Shown here piece after piece: positions 7,501 to 15,231 of a stretch of DNA of 22,511 bases. How positions within the stretch are numbered: the stretch's first letter is position 1; the number at the start of each line of letters is the position of its first letter. Below the pieces are notes generated by a model. It was not told where the DNA came from. It searched no databases and saw only the letters and a program-made list of their open reading frames with translations. Origin of the DNA: Bacteroidales bacterium M3 (GTDB lineage Bacteria > Bacteroidota > Bacteroidia > Bacteroidales > Muribaculaceae); contig LUJN01000037.1 of assembly GCA_001689445.1 (NCBI GenBank), forward strand, positions 1 to 22,511. Direction: 5' to 3'. A program made the position numbers and the translations under genes.

Positions 7501-8124
7501 ATGGAGTTCAAATCGCTTAAAAACATCGAGACCTCCTTCCGGCAGATACGTCTTTTCGGCATAGTCTTCGTGTCGATGTGCGCGGCGGTGGTGACGGTGG
7601 CACTCGTGACGGTGTTCAACTTCGCCGAAAAGCAGCGGGAGAAAATCTACGTCCTCGACAACGGAAAGTCGCTGATGCTGGCACTGTCACAGGACATGAG
7701 CCAGAACCGTCCGGCGGAGGCGAGGGAACACGTCAGACGCTTTCACGAGCTGTTCTTCTCGCTGTCGCCCGACAAGTCGGCCATAGAGCACAACATAAAC
7801 CGTGCCCTCATACTCTCCGACAAGAGCGCGTACAACTACTATTCCGACTATTCCGAGAAGGGATATTACAACCGCATAATCTCCGGCAACATAAATCAGG
7901 TGTGCATCGTTGACAGCGTACTGTGCGACTTCGACAACTATCCCTACACGGCAAAGACTTATGCGCGTCAGATGATTATACGCCAGAGCAACGTCACCGA
8001 AAGAAGCCTTGTGACTGTATGCCGCCTGACAAACTCGTCACGCTCCGACGACAACCCAAACGGGTTTATAATCGAGGGGTTCAACATCCTTGAAAACAGG
8101 GATATTTCAACAGTAAAAAGATAA
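7501..8124 (+). CDS. traK: TraK, VirB8-like bitopic protein
   Basis: This 207-aa protein has a short cytoplasmic N-terminus (MEFKSLKNIETSFRQIRLFG), one membrane helix (about 18-40), and a periplasmic domain with the typical TraK pattern VLDNGKSLMLALSQDMSQNRPAEAREHVRRFHELFFSLSPD. The terminal FIIEGFNILENRDI is the usual ending of this family, and the length is that of intact homologues. VirB8-like proteins assemble the inner-membrane platform. The start codon at 7501 is directly at the beginning of the conserved N-terminus. It is followed 5 nt later by traL. Confidence 0.9.
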   Translation: MEFKSLKNIETSFRQIRLFGIVFVSMCAAVVTVALVTVFNFAEKQREKIYVLDNGKSLMLALSQDMSQNRPAEAREHVRRFHELFFSLSPDKSAIEHNINRALILSDKSAYNYYSDYSEKGYYNRIISGNINQVCIVDSVLCDFDNYPYTAKTYARQMIIRQSNVTERSLVTVCRLTNSSRSDDNPNGFIIEGFNILENRDISTVKR

Positions 8125-8129
8125 CGGAA

Positions 8130-8471
8130 ATGAAACTGTCAAAATCAATCGGACGCTCCATATATAATAAGGTGTGGAGCGTCCCCAAGGGGGCGGTCGG
8201 GAATTTCCTGCGCCGCAGGTGCGACGGAATCCCTGAAAACCGGCGTCTCGCGGTGATTGCCGTGCTGCTGTCGCTGTTCATCCTCACCGCGTTTTTCGTA
8301 TTCGGCAACGCCTGTTACCGTATCGGACGCGGCCATGCAGCCGCCACACTTGCGGAGCCGGCCCACATAGAGGGTCTCGACATAACAGTAGGGAGTGACG
8401 GCGGTTCGCCGGACATGGATAACAAGACTGTATGTGGATATGGCATCCCGGAATTTGAAAACGAGGATTAG
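8130..8471 (+). CDS. traL: TraL, small single-pass membrane protein (DUF3989-like)
   Basis: This 113-aa protein has a basic cytoplasmic N-terminus (about 30 residues with RRRCDGIPENRR), one membrane helix at about 40-59 (LAVIAVLLSLFILTAFFVFG), and a short periplasmic tail. The pattern of basic stretch, PExxRL, helix and short tail, together with its place between traK and traM, matches the DUF3989/TraL family, which has no assigned biochemical activity. It overlaps the start of traM by 32 nt. Confidence 0.72.
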   Translation: MKLSKSIGRSIYNKVWSVPKGAVGNFLRRRCDGIPENRRLAVIAVLLSLFILTAFFVFGNACYRIGRGHAAATLAEPAHIEGLDITVGSDGGSPDMDNKTVCGYGIPEFENED

Positions 8472-9654
8472 CGAATGGCTCGGATCCAAGTCCGAGGCCG
8501 AGAGGCAGAAACTAAAGAAATACCTTGTCGTCATACCGGGAGCCGTCCTGATTTTCCTCGGCTCGATGTGGCTGATTTTCGGCTCGTACCTGCCCGGTGA
8601 TGACACTGCCAAGGGAAAGGCCAACATGGAACTGCCCGAAGGTGACAGCGACGGGTTGCAGGGCAACAAGCTGAAGGCACTCGCGGATGAGGCACTCCGC
8701 GAGGAGAAGGCAAGACAGGACAGCGTGCTTCAGGTCTCGATAAGGATGTCGGACTCTATACCGGAGAGGGCTGCCACGGACTCTGCCGCCACTCCGATCG
8801 AGCAGTCGGCGCAGAGCTACCGCGAGGTGCAGGAGTCACTCAACAATTTCTTTGTCGAGGAGGAGACCCCCGACGCGGAGATTGACGCACTCAACGAGCG
8901 CATCGCGGAACTGGAGGCGCAGAACGAGGCGGCACGGCAAAATTCAGCCCAGCCCGACGAGATGGCGATGCTGGAGCGGTCATACCAGCTGGCGGCAAAA
9001 TATATGGGCAACGGCAACGGCGGAAATTACCCGCCACCTCCGGCCATAGAGGAAGAAAAGGGCAAAAGGAATGTCATGCCGGTGTCACAGGTCAGCCGCG
9101 ATGTCGTTTCCTCGCTCAATGCCTCCAATGCCACCCGACGGCTGACGACTGCGGTCGGTACGTCGAGAACGGTGAACAAGAACACCATAGCCGCAGTGGT
9201 GGCCGGAAACCAGAGCGTGGCTGACGGCGAGAGCGTGAGACTCCGTACCTCCGAAGCCATGTGGATAGGCAAACGCCTTGTACCACGCAACACCGCAATC
9301 GTCGGGGCTGCCCGTATTCAGGGCGAGAGACTGGAGATTGAAATCTCGTCCGTCGAGTGCCAAGGCTCGATATACGAGGTGGAGTTGCAGGTCTATGACT
9401 CCGACGGACAGGAGGGCATCAACATTCCCGGCTCTATGGAGTCCGACGCCCTGCATGAAATCGGTGCCAACATGGGGTCCACTATGGGCAGTTCAATCAA
9501 TATTTCCACAAACACAGGGGCGCAGATAGCCTCCGACGTGGGCAGGGGGCTTATCAACGGAGTGTCGCAGTACCTCACGAAAAAAATGCGCACGGTCAAG
9601 GTGCATCTCAAAGCCGGATACCGTGTGATGCTCCACCAGCCCGAAGATGTATAA
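8440..9654 (+). CDS. traM: TraM, VirB10-like membrane-spanning protein
   Basis: This 404-aa protein starts from the ATG at 8440 inside traL. The frame is open upstream to 8395, but the extra 15 residues look unlike a TraM N-terminus. One membrane helix lies at about 28-50 (YLVVIPGAVLIFLGSMWLIFGSY). A long variable periplasmic linker follows with a coiled-coil stretch (DAEIDALNERIAELEAQNEAARQ). The conserved C-terminal domain lies at about 230-404, including the segments AAVVAGNQSVADGESVRLRTSEAMWIGKRLVPRNTAIVGAARIQGERLEIEISSVEC and GRGLINGVSQYLTKKMRTVKVHLKAGYRVML. This domain has the TrbI/VirB10 fold. It links the inner-membrane platform to the outer-membrane pore. Confidence 0.88.
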   Translation: MASRNLKTRISEWLGSKSEAERQKLKKYLVVIPGAVLIFLGSMWLIFGSYLPGDDTAKGKANMELPEGDSDGLQGNKLKALADEALREEKARQDSVLQVSIRMSDSIPERAATDSAATPIEQSAQSYREVQESLNNFFVEEETPDAEIDALNERIAELEAQNEAARQNSAQPDEMAMLERSYQLAAKYMGNGNGGNYPPPPAIEEEKGKRNVMPVSQVSRDVVSSLNASNATRRLTTAVGTSRTVNKNTIAAVVAGNQSVADGESVRLRTSEAMWIGKRLVPRNTAIVGAARIQGERLEIEISSVECQGSIYEVELQVYDSDGQEGINIPGSMESDALHEIGANMGSTMGSSINISTNTGAQIASDVGRGLINGVSQYLTKKMRTVKVHLKAGYRVMLHQPEDV

Positions 9655-9673
9655 CCACAACAACCAGACAGAT

Positions 9674-10687
9674 ATGAAGGCAAGAAATATCATCCTCTCG
9701 GCCATTGCCGTAATAGGCATGGCAACCCCGGCGTTTGCCAAAAACACAAAGCCGGTCAAAAACACAGATAACCATGTGTCTCCTGACACTGAGGCGGTCG
9801 CTGAACACGACATAAACGTGTACGGTGAGAACTACACCGACGGCGACAAGTTCAGCGGTCTTACCCGCAAGGTCGGATTTGACCGAATGATACCGCCCCA
9901 CGCGCTGGAGGTATGCTATCAGAAGACCACGCACATTATCTTCCCGTCGGAGATTGTATATGTGGACCTCGGAGGGGAGGACATCGTGGCCGGACTCGCC
10001 GACGGAGCGAAAAACGTGCTGCGCGTCAAATCCGCCTCCAAGTCGTTCAAGTCGGAGACAAACCTCTCGGTCATCACCGATGACGGCTGTTTTTTCACCT
10101 TTAACGTGAAATTCGCCAAGGAACCGCTGTTGCTGAACATCGAGATGACCGACTTCATCCACGACGGCGAGGCAGTGAACCGTCCCAACAACGCGCAGGA
10201 AATCTATCTTGAACGCCTCGGCAGCGAGAGTCCGATGCTTGTCAAGCTGATTATGAAAAGCATATACAAACAAAATAAGCGCGAGATAAAGCATATCGGC
10301 TCAAAGCGTTTCGGGGTGCAGTTCCTCCTGAAATCAATCTATGCCAACAACGGACTGCTGTATTTCCACACCGAAATAAAGAACACCAGCAATATCCCGT
10401 TTGACATCGAATATGTGTCATTCAAAATCGTGGACAAGAAAGTGGTGAAGAGGACGGCCATGCAGGAACAGGTGCTTGAACCGCTCCGTGCCCAGAACTA
10501 TGTAGTGACGGTACCCGGAAAATCATCGGAACGCACCGTGTTCGCTCTGGAGAAATTCACCATTCCCGACGACAAGCAGCTCGTGGTCGAGGTTGCCGAG
10601 AAGGAAGGAGGCCGTCACCAGACCTTTGTCGTGGAGAACGCGGATATTGTACGCGCAAATGTGATTGACGAACTTTCAATACAGTAA
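9674..10687 (+). CDS. traN: TraN, DUF4138 protein (VirB9-like)
   Basis: This is a 337-aa protein from the ATG at 9674, which places an ideal signal peptide (MKARNIILSAIAVIGMATPAFA) at the N-terminus. The ATG at 9647 would add nine polar residues in front and overlap traM, and is less likely. The mature part has LEVCYQKTTHIIFPSEIVYVDLGGEDIVAGLADGAKNVLRVKSA, which is the DUF4138 hallmark, and later IYKQNKREIKHIGSKRFGVQFLLKSIYANNGLLYFHTEIKNTSNIPFDIEYVSFKIVDKK. In these elements TraN is the outer-membrane-associated VirB9 counterpart that partners TraM and TraO. The size is normal and the gene intact. Confidence 0.9.
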   Translation: MKARNIILSAIAVIGMATPAFAKNTKPVKNTDNHVSPDTEAVAEHDINVYGENYTDGDKFSGLTRKVGFDRMIPPHALEVCYQKTTHIIFPSEIVYVDLGGEDIVAGLADGAKNVLRVKSASKSFKSETNLSVITDDGCFFTFNVKFAKEPLLLNIEMTDFIHDGEAVNRPNNAQEIYLERLGSESPMLVKLIMKSIYKQNKREIKHIGSKRFGVQFLLKSIYANNGLLYFHTEIKNTSNIPFDIEYVSFKIVDKKVVKRTAMQEQVLEPLRAQNYVVTVPGKSSERTVFALEKFTIPDDKQLVVEVAEKEGGRHQTFVVENADIVRANVIDELSIQ

Positions 10688-10690
10688 ACG

Positions 10691-11275
10691 ATGATGAAAA
10701 AAGCGATATTCATAATCGCTGCCATGCTTGCCCTGTTCGCAGGGCAGGCAATGGCCCAGCGATGCCTCCCCGGCATGTCGGCGGTTGAAATCAAGGCAGG
10801 CATGGCAGACGGTTTCTATACGGGCAAATCCCGCGACTGCGGCTATTCATTCGGTATACATTATTCAGTGTTCAAGGGCAACGCCGACACTTGGAGTTTC
10901 GGAGGCGGTTATCTTCAGACCTACAAGCCCTACGGAGAGAAAGGCCGCATCCCTGTGGCACAGTTCACAGGGGAGGCCGGTTACAACCTACACTTTGTCA
11001 GTGACTACTCGCAGACATTCCACATCTATGGAGGCGTGTCGGCCCTCGGAGGATACGAGACTGTCAACTGGGGTGACAAATCATTGCCAGACGGCTCGAC
11101 TCTCCACAACGGCGACTCGTTCATCTATGGCGGTGCCGTCTCCCTGCAAGCCGATTTTTATTTCTCTGATAAAATCGCCCTGACCGCCAATGTTAGGGAG
11201 CGGTTTGTATTCGGCAACTCCACGGGACATTACCATACGGAGTATGGCGTCGGTGTAAAATTCATAATCGAATAA
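10691..11275 (+). CDS. traO: TraO, outer-membrane beta-barrel type protein
   Basis: This 194-aa protein begins with a signal peptide (MMKKAIFIIAAMLALFAGQAMA, cut before QR). The rest alternates aromatic and polar residues and glycines (GYSFGIHYSVF, TWSFGGGYLQTYKPY, AQFTGEAGYNLHFVSDYSQTFHIYGGVSALGGYETVNWG) and ends EYGVGVKFIIE with an aromatic-containing last strand. This is as expected for a small beta-barrel, and it is the usual TraO pattern. It probably forms the outer-membrane end of the transfer apparatus. It starts 3 nt after traN and is followed by a primase-domain-like gene. Confidence 0.85.
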   Translation: MMKKAIFIIAAMLALFAGQAMAQRCLPGMSAVEIKAGMADGFYTGKSRDCGYSFGIHYSVFKGNADTWSFGGGYLQTYKPYGEKGRIPVAQFTGEAGYNLHFVSDYSQTFHIYGGVSALGGYETVNWGDKSLPDGSTLHNGDSFIYGGAVSLQADFYFSDKIALTANVRERFVFGNSTGHYHTEYGVGVKFIIE

Positions 11276-11279
11276 GGCT

Positions 11280-11744
11280 ATGGGATTGATTGTGATAGAC
11301 CTTGACATCAAGAATCTTCCGCTGGAGGATTTTATGAAGGCTCTCGGCTATGAGCCGAAAAAAAGAAACGGCAACCGCTTGACATACAATGCACCTTATT
11401 CAGCCGATAGCAACGCCACTATGGTGGTTGACACTGAAAAGAACGGCTGGTATGACAGCAATGAGCCTGAAAAATACTACGGCGGCATTTATGATCTCGC
11501 CTACGAGCTGACAGGGAGCTGCAACCGCTCCGAGTTGAATCTCTACATCGCAACGCAGATGAAAGGGGTTAGGGATTTCAAAACCTACGGAGTTACCGAC
11601 AATGGGAAGGAAGCCGAGGGTAATGTTGTGGTGGCAATGCCAGTCAGTAAGCCTGAAACGCTAAAAGCAGCCACAAAGGTTGAGCCGCCGAAAGAACAGC
11701 CCAAGCAACAGCAGCCCAAACCCAGACGCAGAATTAGATTTTAG
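11280..11744 (+). CDS. Small protein resembling the N-terminal region of the TraP primase
   Basis: This 154-aa protein opens with VIDLDIKNLPLEDFMKALGYEPKKRNGNRLTYNAPYSADSNATMVVDTEKNGWYDSNEPEKYYGGIYDLAYELTG. Placed beside the next gene (TraP: IDAIKGISLVDFLHHLGCEPTGRDSKGLWYRAPYRNERRPSFHVRPGRGVWFDFGTGAGGDIFTLAGELSG), the order of elements is the same: I..PLxDFLxxLG-EP, LxYxAPY, a V.....GxWxD block and GGDIxxLAxELxG. So it is a divergent single-domain relative of the primase zinc-binding-like N-terminus. The cysteines are absent and there is no Toprim domain. The C-terminus (about 110-154) is a Pro/Gln/Lys-rich tail (EPPKEQPKQQQPKPRRRIRF). The role is unknown. It may be a DNA-binding or primase-partner protein. 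Confidence 0.6.
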   Translation: MGLIVIDLDIKNLPLEDFMKALGYEPKKRNGNRLTYNAPYSADSNATMVVDTEKNGWYDSNEPEKYYGGIYDLAYELTGSCNRSELNLYIATQMKGVRDFKTYGVTDNGKEAEGNVVVAMPVSKPETLKAATKVEPPKEQPKQQQPKPRRRIRF

Positions 11745-11747
11745 ATT

Positions 11748-12614
11748 ATGGATATAGATGCTATAAAAGGAATATCCCTTGTGGACTTCCTTCATCATCT
11801 CGGCTGTGAGCCGACAGGACGCGACAGTAAGGGACTGTGGTACCGTGCCCCGTACCGCAACGAGCGCAGACCCTCATTCCATGTCAGGCCGGGGCGCGGG
11901 GTATGGTTCGACTTCGGGACAGGTGCCGGAGGCGACATATTCACCCTTGCCGGAGAGCTGTCGGGCAAAACGGACTTCATCGGACAGGCGCGTTATATCG
12001 CCGAGACAATGAGGATGCCTGTCGCGGAGCCGTACAAACCTATCCCTTTCAAGGAGGAGCCGACATTCGAGAACGTAAGTGTCTCACGTCTTGAATCCCC
12101 CTCCCTGCTGCGCTACCTCGCGGAGCGCGGGATACCGTCGGATATTGCCGCCCGGTATTGCGTACAGGTGGATTACCGGCTGCACGGCAAGGACTATTAT
12201 GCCGTGGGGTTCGGGAACAACGCCCACGGATACGAGCTTAGGAACAGGTTTTGGAAAGGCGCGTTTTCTCCGAAAAACATCACCTGCATCCGGAGGGGAA
12301 ATCCACGGTGCAACGTGTTCGAGGGCTTCATCGACTTTCTTTCGGCGGAACGCCTCGGATTGAACGACGGGACGGACACCGTGGTGCTCAACTCGGTAGC
12401 CAATCTCGCCAAGGCAAAACCGTTTCTAAACGGATACGACCGCATCCTCTGCTACCTTGACAATGACGTGGCCGGGCGGAGTGCCCTCGCGTCGCTCCGC
12501 AGGGAATACGCGGAGAAGGTTATCGACAAGTCGGCGATGTATCCGGAGCATAAGGATTTGAACGACTATCTTGTGGCCTCGTGCCGGAAAGTGACAATTA
12601 AACACAGACTTTGA
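11748..12614 (+). CDS. traP: TraP, Toprim-containing DNA primase
   Basis: This 288-aa protein has an N-terminal CHC2-like domain (about 1-90, with the cysteines replaced, as is usual in this family: LWYRAPYRNERRPSFHVRPGRGVWFDFGTGAGGDIFTLA). The C-terminal Toprim domain carries its catalytic glutamate at E192 (NVFEGFIDFLS) and the DxD motif at D238/D240 (CYLDNDVAGRSAL). The glutamate and the metal-binding aspartates are present, so it is expected to be active in priming the complementary strand of transferred single-stranded DNA. It starts 3 nt after the related small gene and ends 3 nt before traQ. Confidence 0.9.
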   Translation: MDIDAIKGISLVDFLHHLGCEPTGRDSKGLWYRAPYRNERRPSFHVRPGRGVWFDFGTGAGGDIFTLAGELSGKTDFIGQARYIAETMRMPVAEPYKPIPFKEEPTFENVSVSRLESPSLLRYLAERGIPSDIAARYCVQVDYRLHGKDYYAVGFGNNAHGYELRNRFWKGAFSPKNITCIRRGNPRCNVFEGFIDFLSAERLGLNDGTDTVVLNSVANLAKAKPFLNGYDRILCYLDNDVAGRSALASLRREYAEKVIDKSAMYPEHKDLNDYLVASCRKVTIKHRL

Positions 12615-12617
12615 ATT

Positions 12618-13130
12618 ATGGAAATCATCAAGAATAAATACAGGAAAACATTCGGACTCATGGCTCTCATCTCCTTCGCAATAGCCGCCGTGTGCGGTCT
12701 CGCGTCATGCTCCGACGACCTCGACGTGCAGCAGTCATATCCCTTCACCGTGGAGGTCATGCCGTTTACCGACAAGATTGTCAAGGGTCAGACCGTGGAG
12801 CTGCGCTTTGAAATCGTACCCGAAGGCAACTACACCAACACCCTCTACACTATCCGCTATTTCCAGTATGACGGGGAAGGCTCGCTCAGACTTGTTGACG
12901 GCCCGGTGCTGGTCAACAATGACCGCGTGTTGCTCGAAAGCAAGACTTTCCGCCTGAACTATACTGCAAAATCTTCAGGGGAGCATAGATACCTCGTCGT
13001 TGTGGAGGACAATTTCGGTTCGACCCCGTGGGAACGCACATTCGAGTTCAACAACAATGACAAGGAGGACAACGACAGTACGGGCATCCTCAGACCGGTG
13101 GTCAATCCCGTAATCCCGGTGGTGCGATGA
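12618..13130 (+). CDS. traQ: TraQ, DUF3872 lipoprotein
   Basis: This 170-aa protein has a lipoprotein signal: a basic start, a hydrophobic helix and the lipobox LASC with the lipidated Cys at residue 31. The mature part is a DUF3872-type beta-sandwich (DDLDVQQSYPFTVEVMPFTDKIVKGQTVELRFEIVPEGNYTNTLYTIRYFQYDGEGSLRL...), recognisable as Bacteroides TraQ. It ends in NPVIPVVR. It is probably an outer-membrane-associated accessory of the mating apparatus. The stop overlaps the lysozyme start by 4 nt (ATGA), so the two are translationally coupled. Confidence 0.88.
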   Translation: MEIIKNKYRKTFGLMALISFAIAAVCGLASCSDDLDVQQSYPFTVEVMPFTDKIVKGQTVELRFEIVPEGNYTNTLYTIRYFQYDGEGSLRLVDGPVLVNNDRVLLESKTFRLNYTAKSSGEHRYLVVVEDNFGSTPWERTFEFNNNDKEDNDSTGILRPVVNPVIPVVR

Positions 13131-13633
13131 GGAGGCTGGTAATGTTCTTCGTGGCGTTGCTGACCCTTGCGGCAGCAACGCCCGCCGCCCACGCGAGAAA
13201 AAGCATAATGGACCTGCCTCCGTTTGAACGCGCCGTGCTGATTATAAAGAAGTTCGAGACGCTCCACCGCCCATGCCACTGGCCGGCGGTCGGATACGGA
13301 CATATGGTGCAGCCGGGAGAGCCGTTCAGACGAGGTGTCCAGCTCACCGAGAGACAGGCGGATGCCCTTCTCCGCAGGGATCTCCGCAGGTTCATCGCCC
13401 TCTATGACGATTTCAGACCGGATGATGCGTTGCTCCTCGGTGTGCTGGCGTACAACTGCGGTCCCGGTGTCGTCAACAAATCCGGTGTTTACAGGCGACT
13501 CAAATCGGGAAACCGCGACATCTACAAGTCCTACACATCCCATTGCCGATACAAGGGAAAGTTCCATAAGCAGTTGCATCGAAGGCGCATTATAGAGTTT
13601 CTTTATCTTTATGATTCTCATAAACAAAAATAA
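13127..13633 (+). CDS. GH24-type lysozyme of the transfer operon
   Basis: This 168-aa protein has a signal peptide (MRRLVMFFVALLTLAAATPAAHA). Its catalytic region is like phage-type lysozymes: the glutamate E44 in IIKKFETLH, then VGYGHMV (about 55-61), QLTERQADALLRRDL and AYNCGPGVVNKSGVYRRL. It is probably exported to the periplasm to open the murein for assembly of the channel. It belongs to the standard end of the tra operon, after traQ. The position of the second acidic or Thr catalytic residue is not obvious in this diverged copy. A terminator follows about 90 nt downstream. Confidence 0.82.
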   Translation: MRRLVMFFVALLTLAAATPAAHARKSIMDLPPFERAVLIIKKFETLHRPCHWPAVGYGHMVQPGEPFRRGVQLTERQADALLRRDLRRFIALYDDFRPDDALLLGVLAYNCGPGVVNKSGVYRRLKSGNRDIYKSYTSHCRYKGKFHKQLHRRRIIEFLYLYDSHKQK

Positions 13634-13723
13634 AAACATTATGATTTTCATGCTATTTATAATCTAAAAAAATGCTTGGGGCAAACTATATATAAAAGCC
13701 AAATTAACAGGGTTATATACAAT

Positions 13724-13756
13724 AGCGGCAAGAGGTTTAGTAAAAATCTTGCCGCT
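13724..13756 (+). terminator. Terminator of the tra operon
   Basis: AGCGGCAAGA (13724-13733) and TCTTGCCGCT (13747-13756) form a perfect 10-bp stem around a 13-nt loop, followed by TAATTTG. It is about 90 nt after the lysozyme stop. The intervening stretch is very AT-rich and holds no gene. The stem ends 3 nt before the -33 element of the next promoter, so one operon ends where another begins. Confidence 0.7.
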
Positions 13757-13759
13757 TAA

Positions 13760-13791
13760 TTTGTGTATTAAAACAATTTTTCATACTTTTA
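13760..13791 (+). promoter_or_regulatory. Bacteroidetes-type promoter for the two-lipoprotein operon
   Basis: TTTG at 13760-13763, 20 nt, then TACTTTTA at 13784-13791 (7 of 8 matches to TAnnTTTG). This is the spacing of the Bacteroidetes primary sigma factor promoter. It places the transcript start roughly 25 nt ahead of the first lipoprotein ATG at 13822. Confidence 0.6.
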
Positions 13792-13821
13792 TGAGCGTAA
13801 ATTACTAAACGTTTAATCCGA

Positions 13822-14472
13822 ATGGTATATCGCAATAGGATACAGATGTCATATGTACTCAAAACAGAAAGGAATATAGCCTTAGAGATTTTGAGCGCAT
13901 TGTTAATTCTTGTCATTACGCAGGCCTGTAATAAGGATGATGATTTACCATTGGTTATGACTGATGGGAATAGGATTACACTAAGTAGCGATGAAATTGT
14001 TTACTATGGCAATGAGTCTGATTTTTTACATTCCTATACTTCGTTATTCCCATGTAAATATTCATTCATTTCTAATAATCGGGGTCCTTATCTACAAAAC
14101 GAGTCATATTCTATTGAAGGATATGATGATAGATTTATAGGACATTGGGAAAAGGCAAAATTTGGTGATTGGATAAAAAAATATGGACTTGAGCCAAACA
14201 AAGTATTTTATTGCGCTACAATAAAGTACGTGTCATATATGCCAATTCCCTTATCGGAGGAAGACTATATTCCGGTTATGCCACTTAATAACATGGGATA
14301 TTCTCCGTGGACTTCTAATAGGTCTTTCGATATTGATTATAACAATCAATATCCTAAATATGTATTCTATACTTGTTTTAGATATATCGGTTATAATGAT
14401 AAATTAGCCGGTGTTTACATAGACTTACCATTAACAGATAAATTAATATGGAATTTTACAGTAAAAAAATGA
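13822..14472 (+). CDS. Putative lipoprotein A of a tandem pair
   Basis: This 216-aa protein starts MVYRNRIQMSYVLKTERNIALEILSALLILVITQAC, with a lipobox-like TQAC (Cys 36) followed by acidic NKDDD, so it is probably a lipoprotein. The nearer ATG at 13846 is an alternative start and gives a more usual signal length. The mature part is rich in Tyr and Asn. Its C-terminal half holds KYGLEPNKVFYCATIKYVSYMPIPLSEEDYIPVMPLNNMGYSP, which aligns with the next gene. I do not recognise a family. The gene is AT-rich compared with the tra operon, which suggests a different origin. It overlaps the next gene by 4 nt (ATGA). Confidence 0.7.
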   Translation: MVYRNRIQMSYVLKTERNIALEILSALLILVITQACNKDDDLPLVMTDGNRITLSSDEIVYYGNESDFLHSYTSLFPCKYSFISNNRGPYLQNESYSIEGYDDRFIGHWEKAKFGDWIKKYGLEPNKVFYCATIKYVSYMPIPLSEEDYIPVMPLNNMGYSPWTSNRSFDIDYNNQYPKYVFYTCFRYIGYNDKLAGVYIDLPLTDKLIWNFTVKK

Positions 14473-15155
14473 ACAAGATGCTTGTCATTGCCTTCGTTGG
14501 CATTATGAGCGTTTTGGTTGGAGCATGTACGTCTGATGCTCTTGATGATGCAAATGCGCTTGCCGATAGTGCAGTCGTTAAAAATGCATTAGTTAAAAAT
14601 GCCGATGGCACGGAAACCGTTATTCTTTCCAATGGGGAGCAGATTGTATTGGAAGATACCACCACTTATGTCATCAATTTTGACACCGTAAATATGGGAA
14701 ATGACATTGATGATGTTATGGTTTCCAGAGCTATCGTGCCAACAGGTTATGACAGAGAATCCAAACCAAAAGATAATAAAAAATATCTATTAAAAGGATT
14801 AGAAAAATATGGCATCAATCCGACCACAGTCTATATCGGTAAGTTCATAACATATTATAAAGACTTACCAGTTTCTAAAGGATATAGCCTTTTTCCGTCC
14901 AACAACAAATATGCCACTGAGAATAAAATGGGATTTAACCCTCCCTCACTGTCGAAAGTCGGATTTCATACCACTGTTCCTGACACTTGGACTGGTTATG
15001 AGACTGGCGTTACTCAAATATTTTACGTCAATAGCGATATATCTGGCATATATTGGAATAAAAATGTTCCCTGTAATCCAGCAGATTTGACATGGTATTA
15101 CAGAGCCATTCCAGACGAAGCAATGATAAGCCGCCTGTGGCGGCCGAAATTTTGA
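14469..15155 (+). CDS. Putative lipoprotein B, paralogue of the preceding one
   Basis: From the ATG at 14469 the protein is 228 aa and starts MNKMLVIAFVGIMSVLVGACTSDA, an ideal lipoprotein signal with Cys 20. The ATG at 14448 would add EFYSKK ahead and is less likely. Residues KYGINPTTVYIGKFITYYKDLPVSKGYSLFPSNNKYATENKMGFNP and later ISGIYWNKNVPCNPADLTWYYR correspond to the first lipoprotein (KYGLEPNKVFYCATIKYVSYMP..., LAGVYIDLPL...LIWNFTVK). The translation start is inside the stop codon of the first gene, so the two are made together. No family is recognised. The gene is followed by a strong terminator. Confidence 0.75.
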   Translation: MNKMLVIAFVGIMSVLVGACTSDALDDANALADSAVVKNALVKNADGTETVILSNGEQIVLEDTTTYVINFDTVNMGNDIDDVMVSRAIVPTGYDRESKPKDNKKYLLKGLEKYGINPTTVYIGKFITYYKDLPVSKGYSLFPSNNKYATENKMGFNPPSLSKVGFHTTVPDTWTGYETGVTQIFYVNSDISGIYWNKNVPCNPADLTWYYRAIPDEAMISRLWRPKF

Positions 15156-15163
15156 GCTAAAAT

Positions 15164-15197
15164 GCCCCCGTCAAGCCTTTAACGGTTTGGCGGGGGC
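15164..15197 (+). terminator. Terminator after the lipoprotein pair
   Basis: GCCCCCGTCAAGCC (15164-15177) and GGTTTGGCGGGGGC (15184-15197) form a 14-bp stem with two G-U wobbles (RNA) around a 6-nt loop (TTTAAC), 8 nt after the stop codon at 15153-15155. There is no T-run behind it, but the GC-rich stem is strong. It also lies just beyond the end of the convergent minus-strand operon (15232) and may serve both. Confidence 0.7.
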
Positions 15198-15231
15198 CGG
15201 CTATACAACGAAATAAAAATCTATCCTCCGG

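Noticed and set aside
9608..10294. Minus-strand frame of 228 codons over traN
   Set aside because: Antisense to a DUF4138 gene with a proper signal peptide; no domain seen.
12959..13651. Minus-strand frame of 230 codons over traQ and the lysozyme
   Set aside because: Covers two identified genes on the plus strand; composition is that of an antisense frame.
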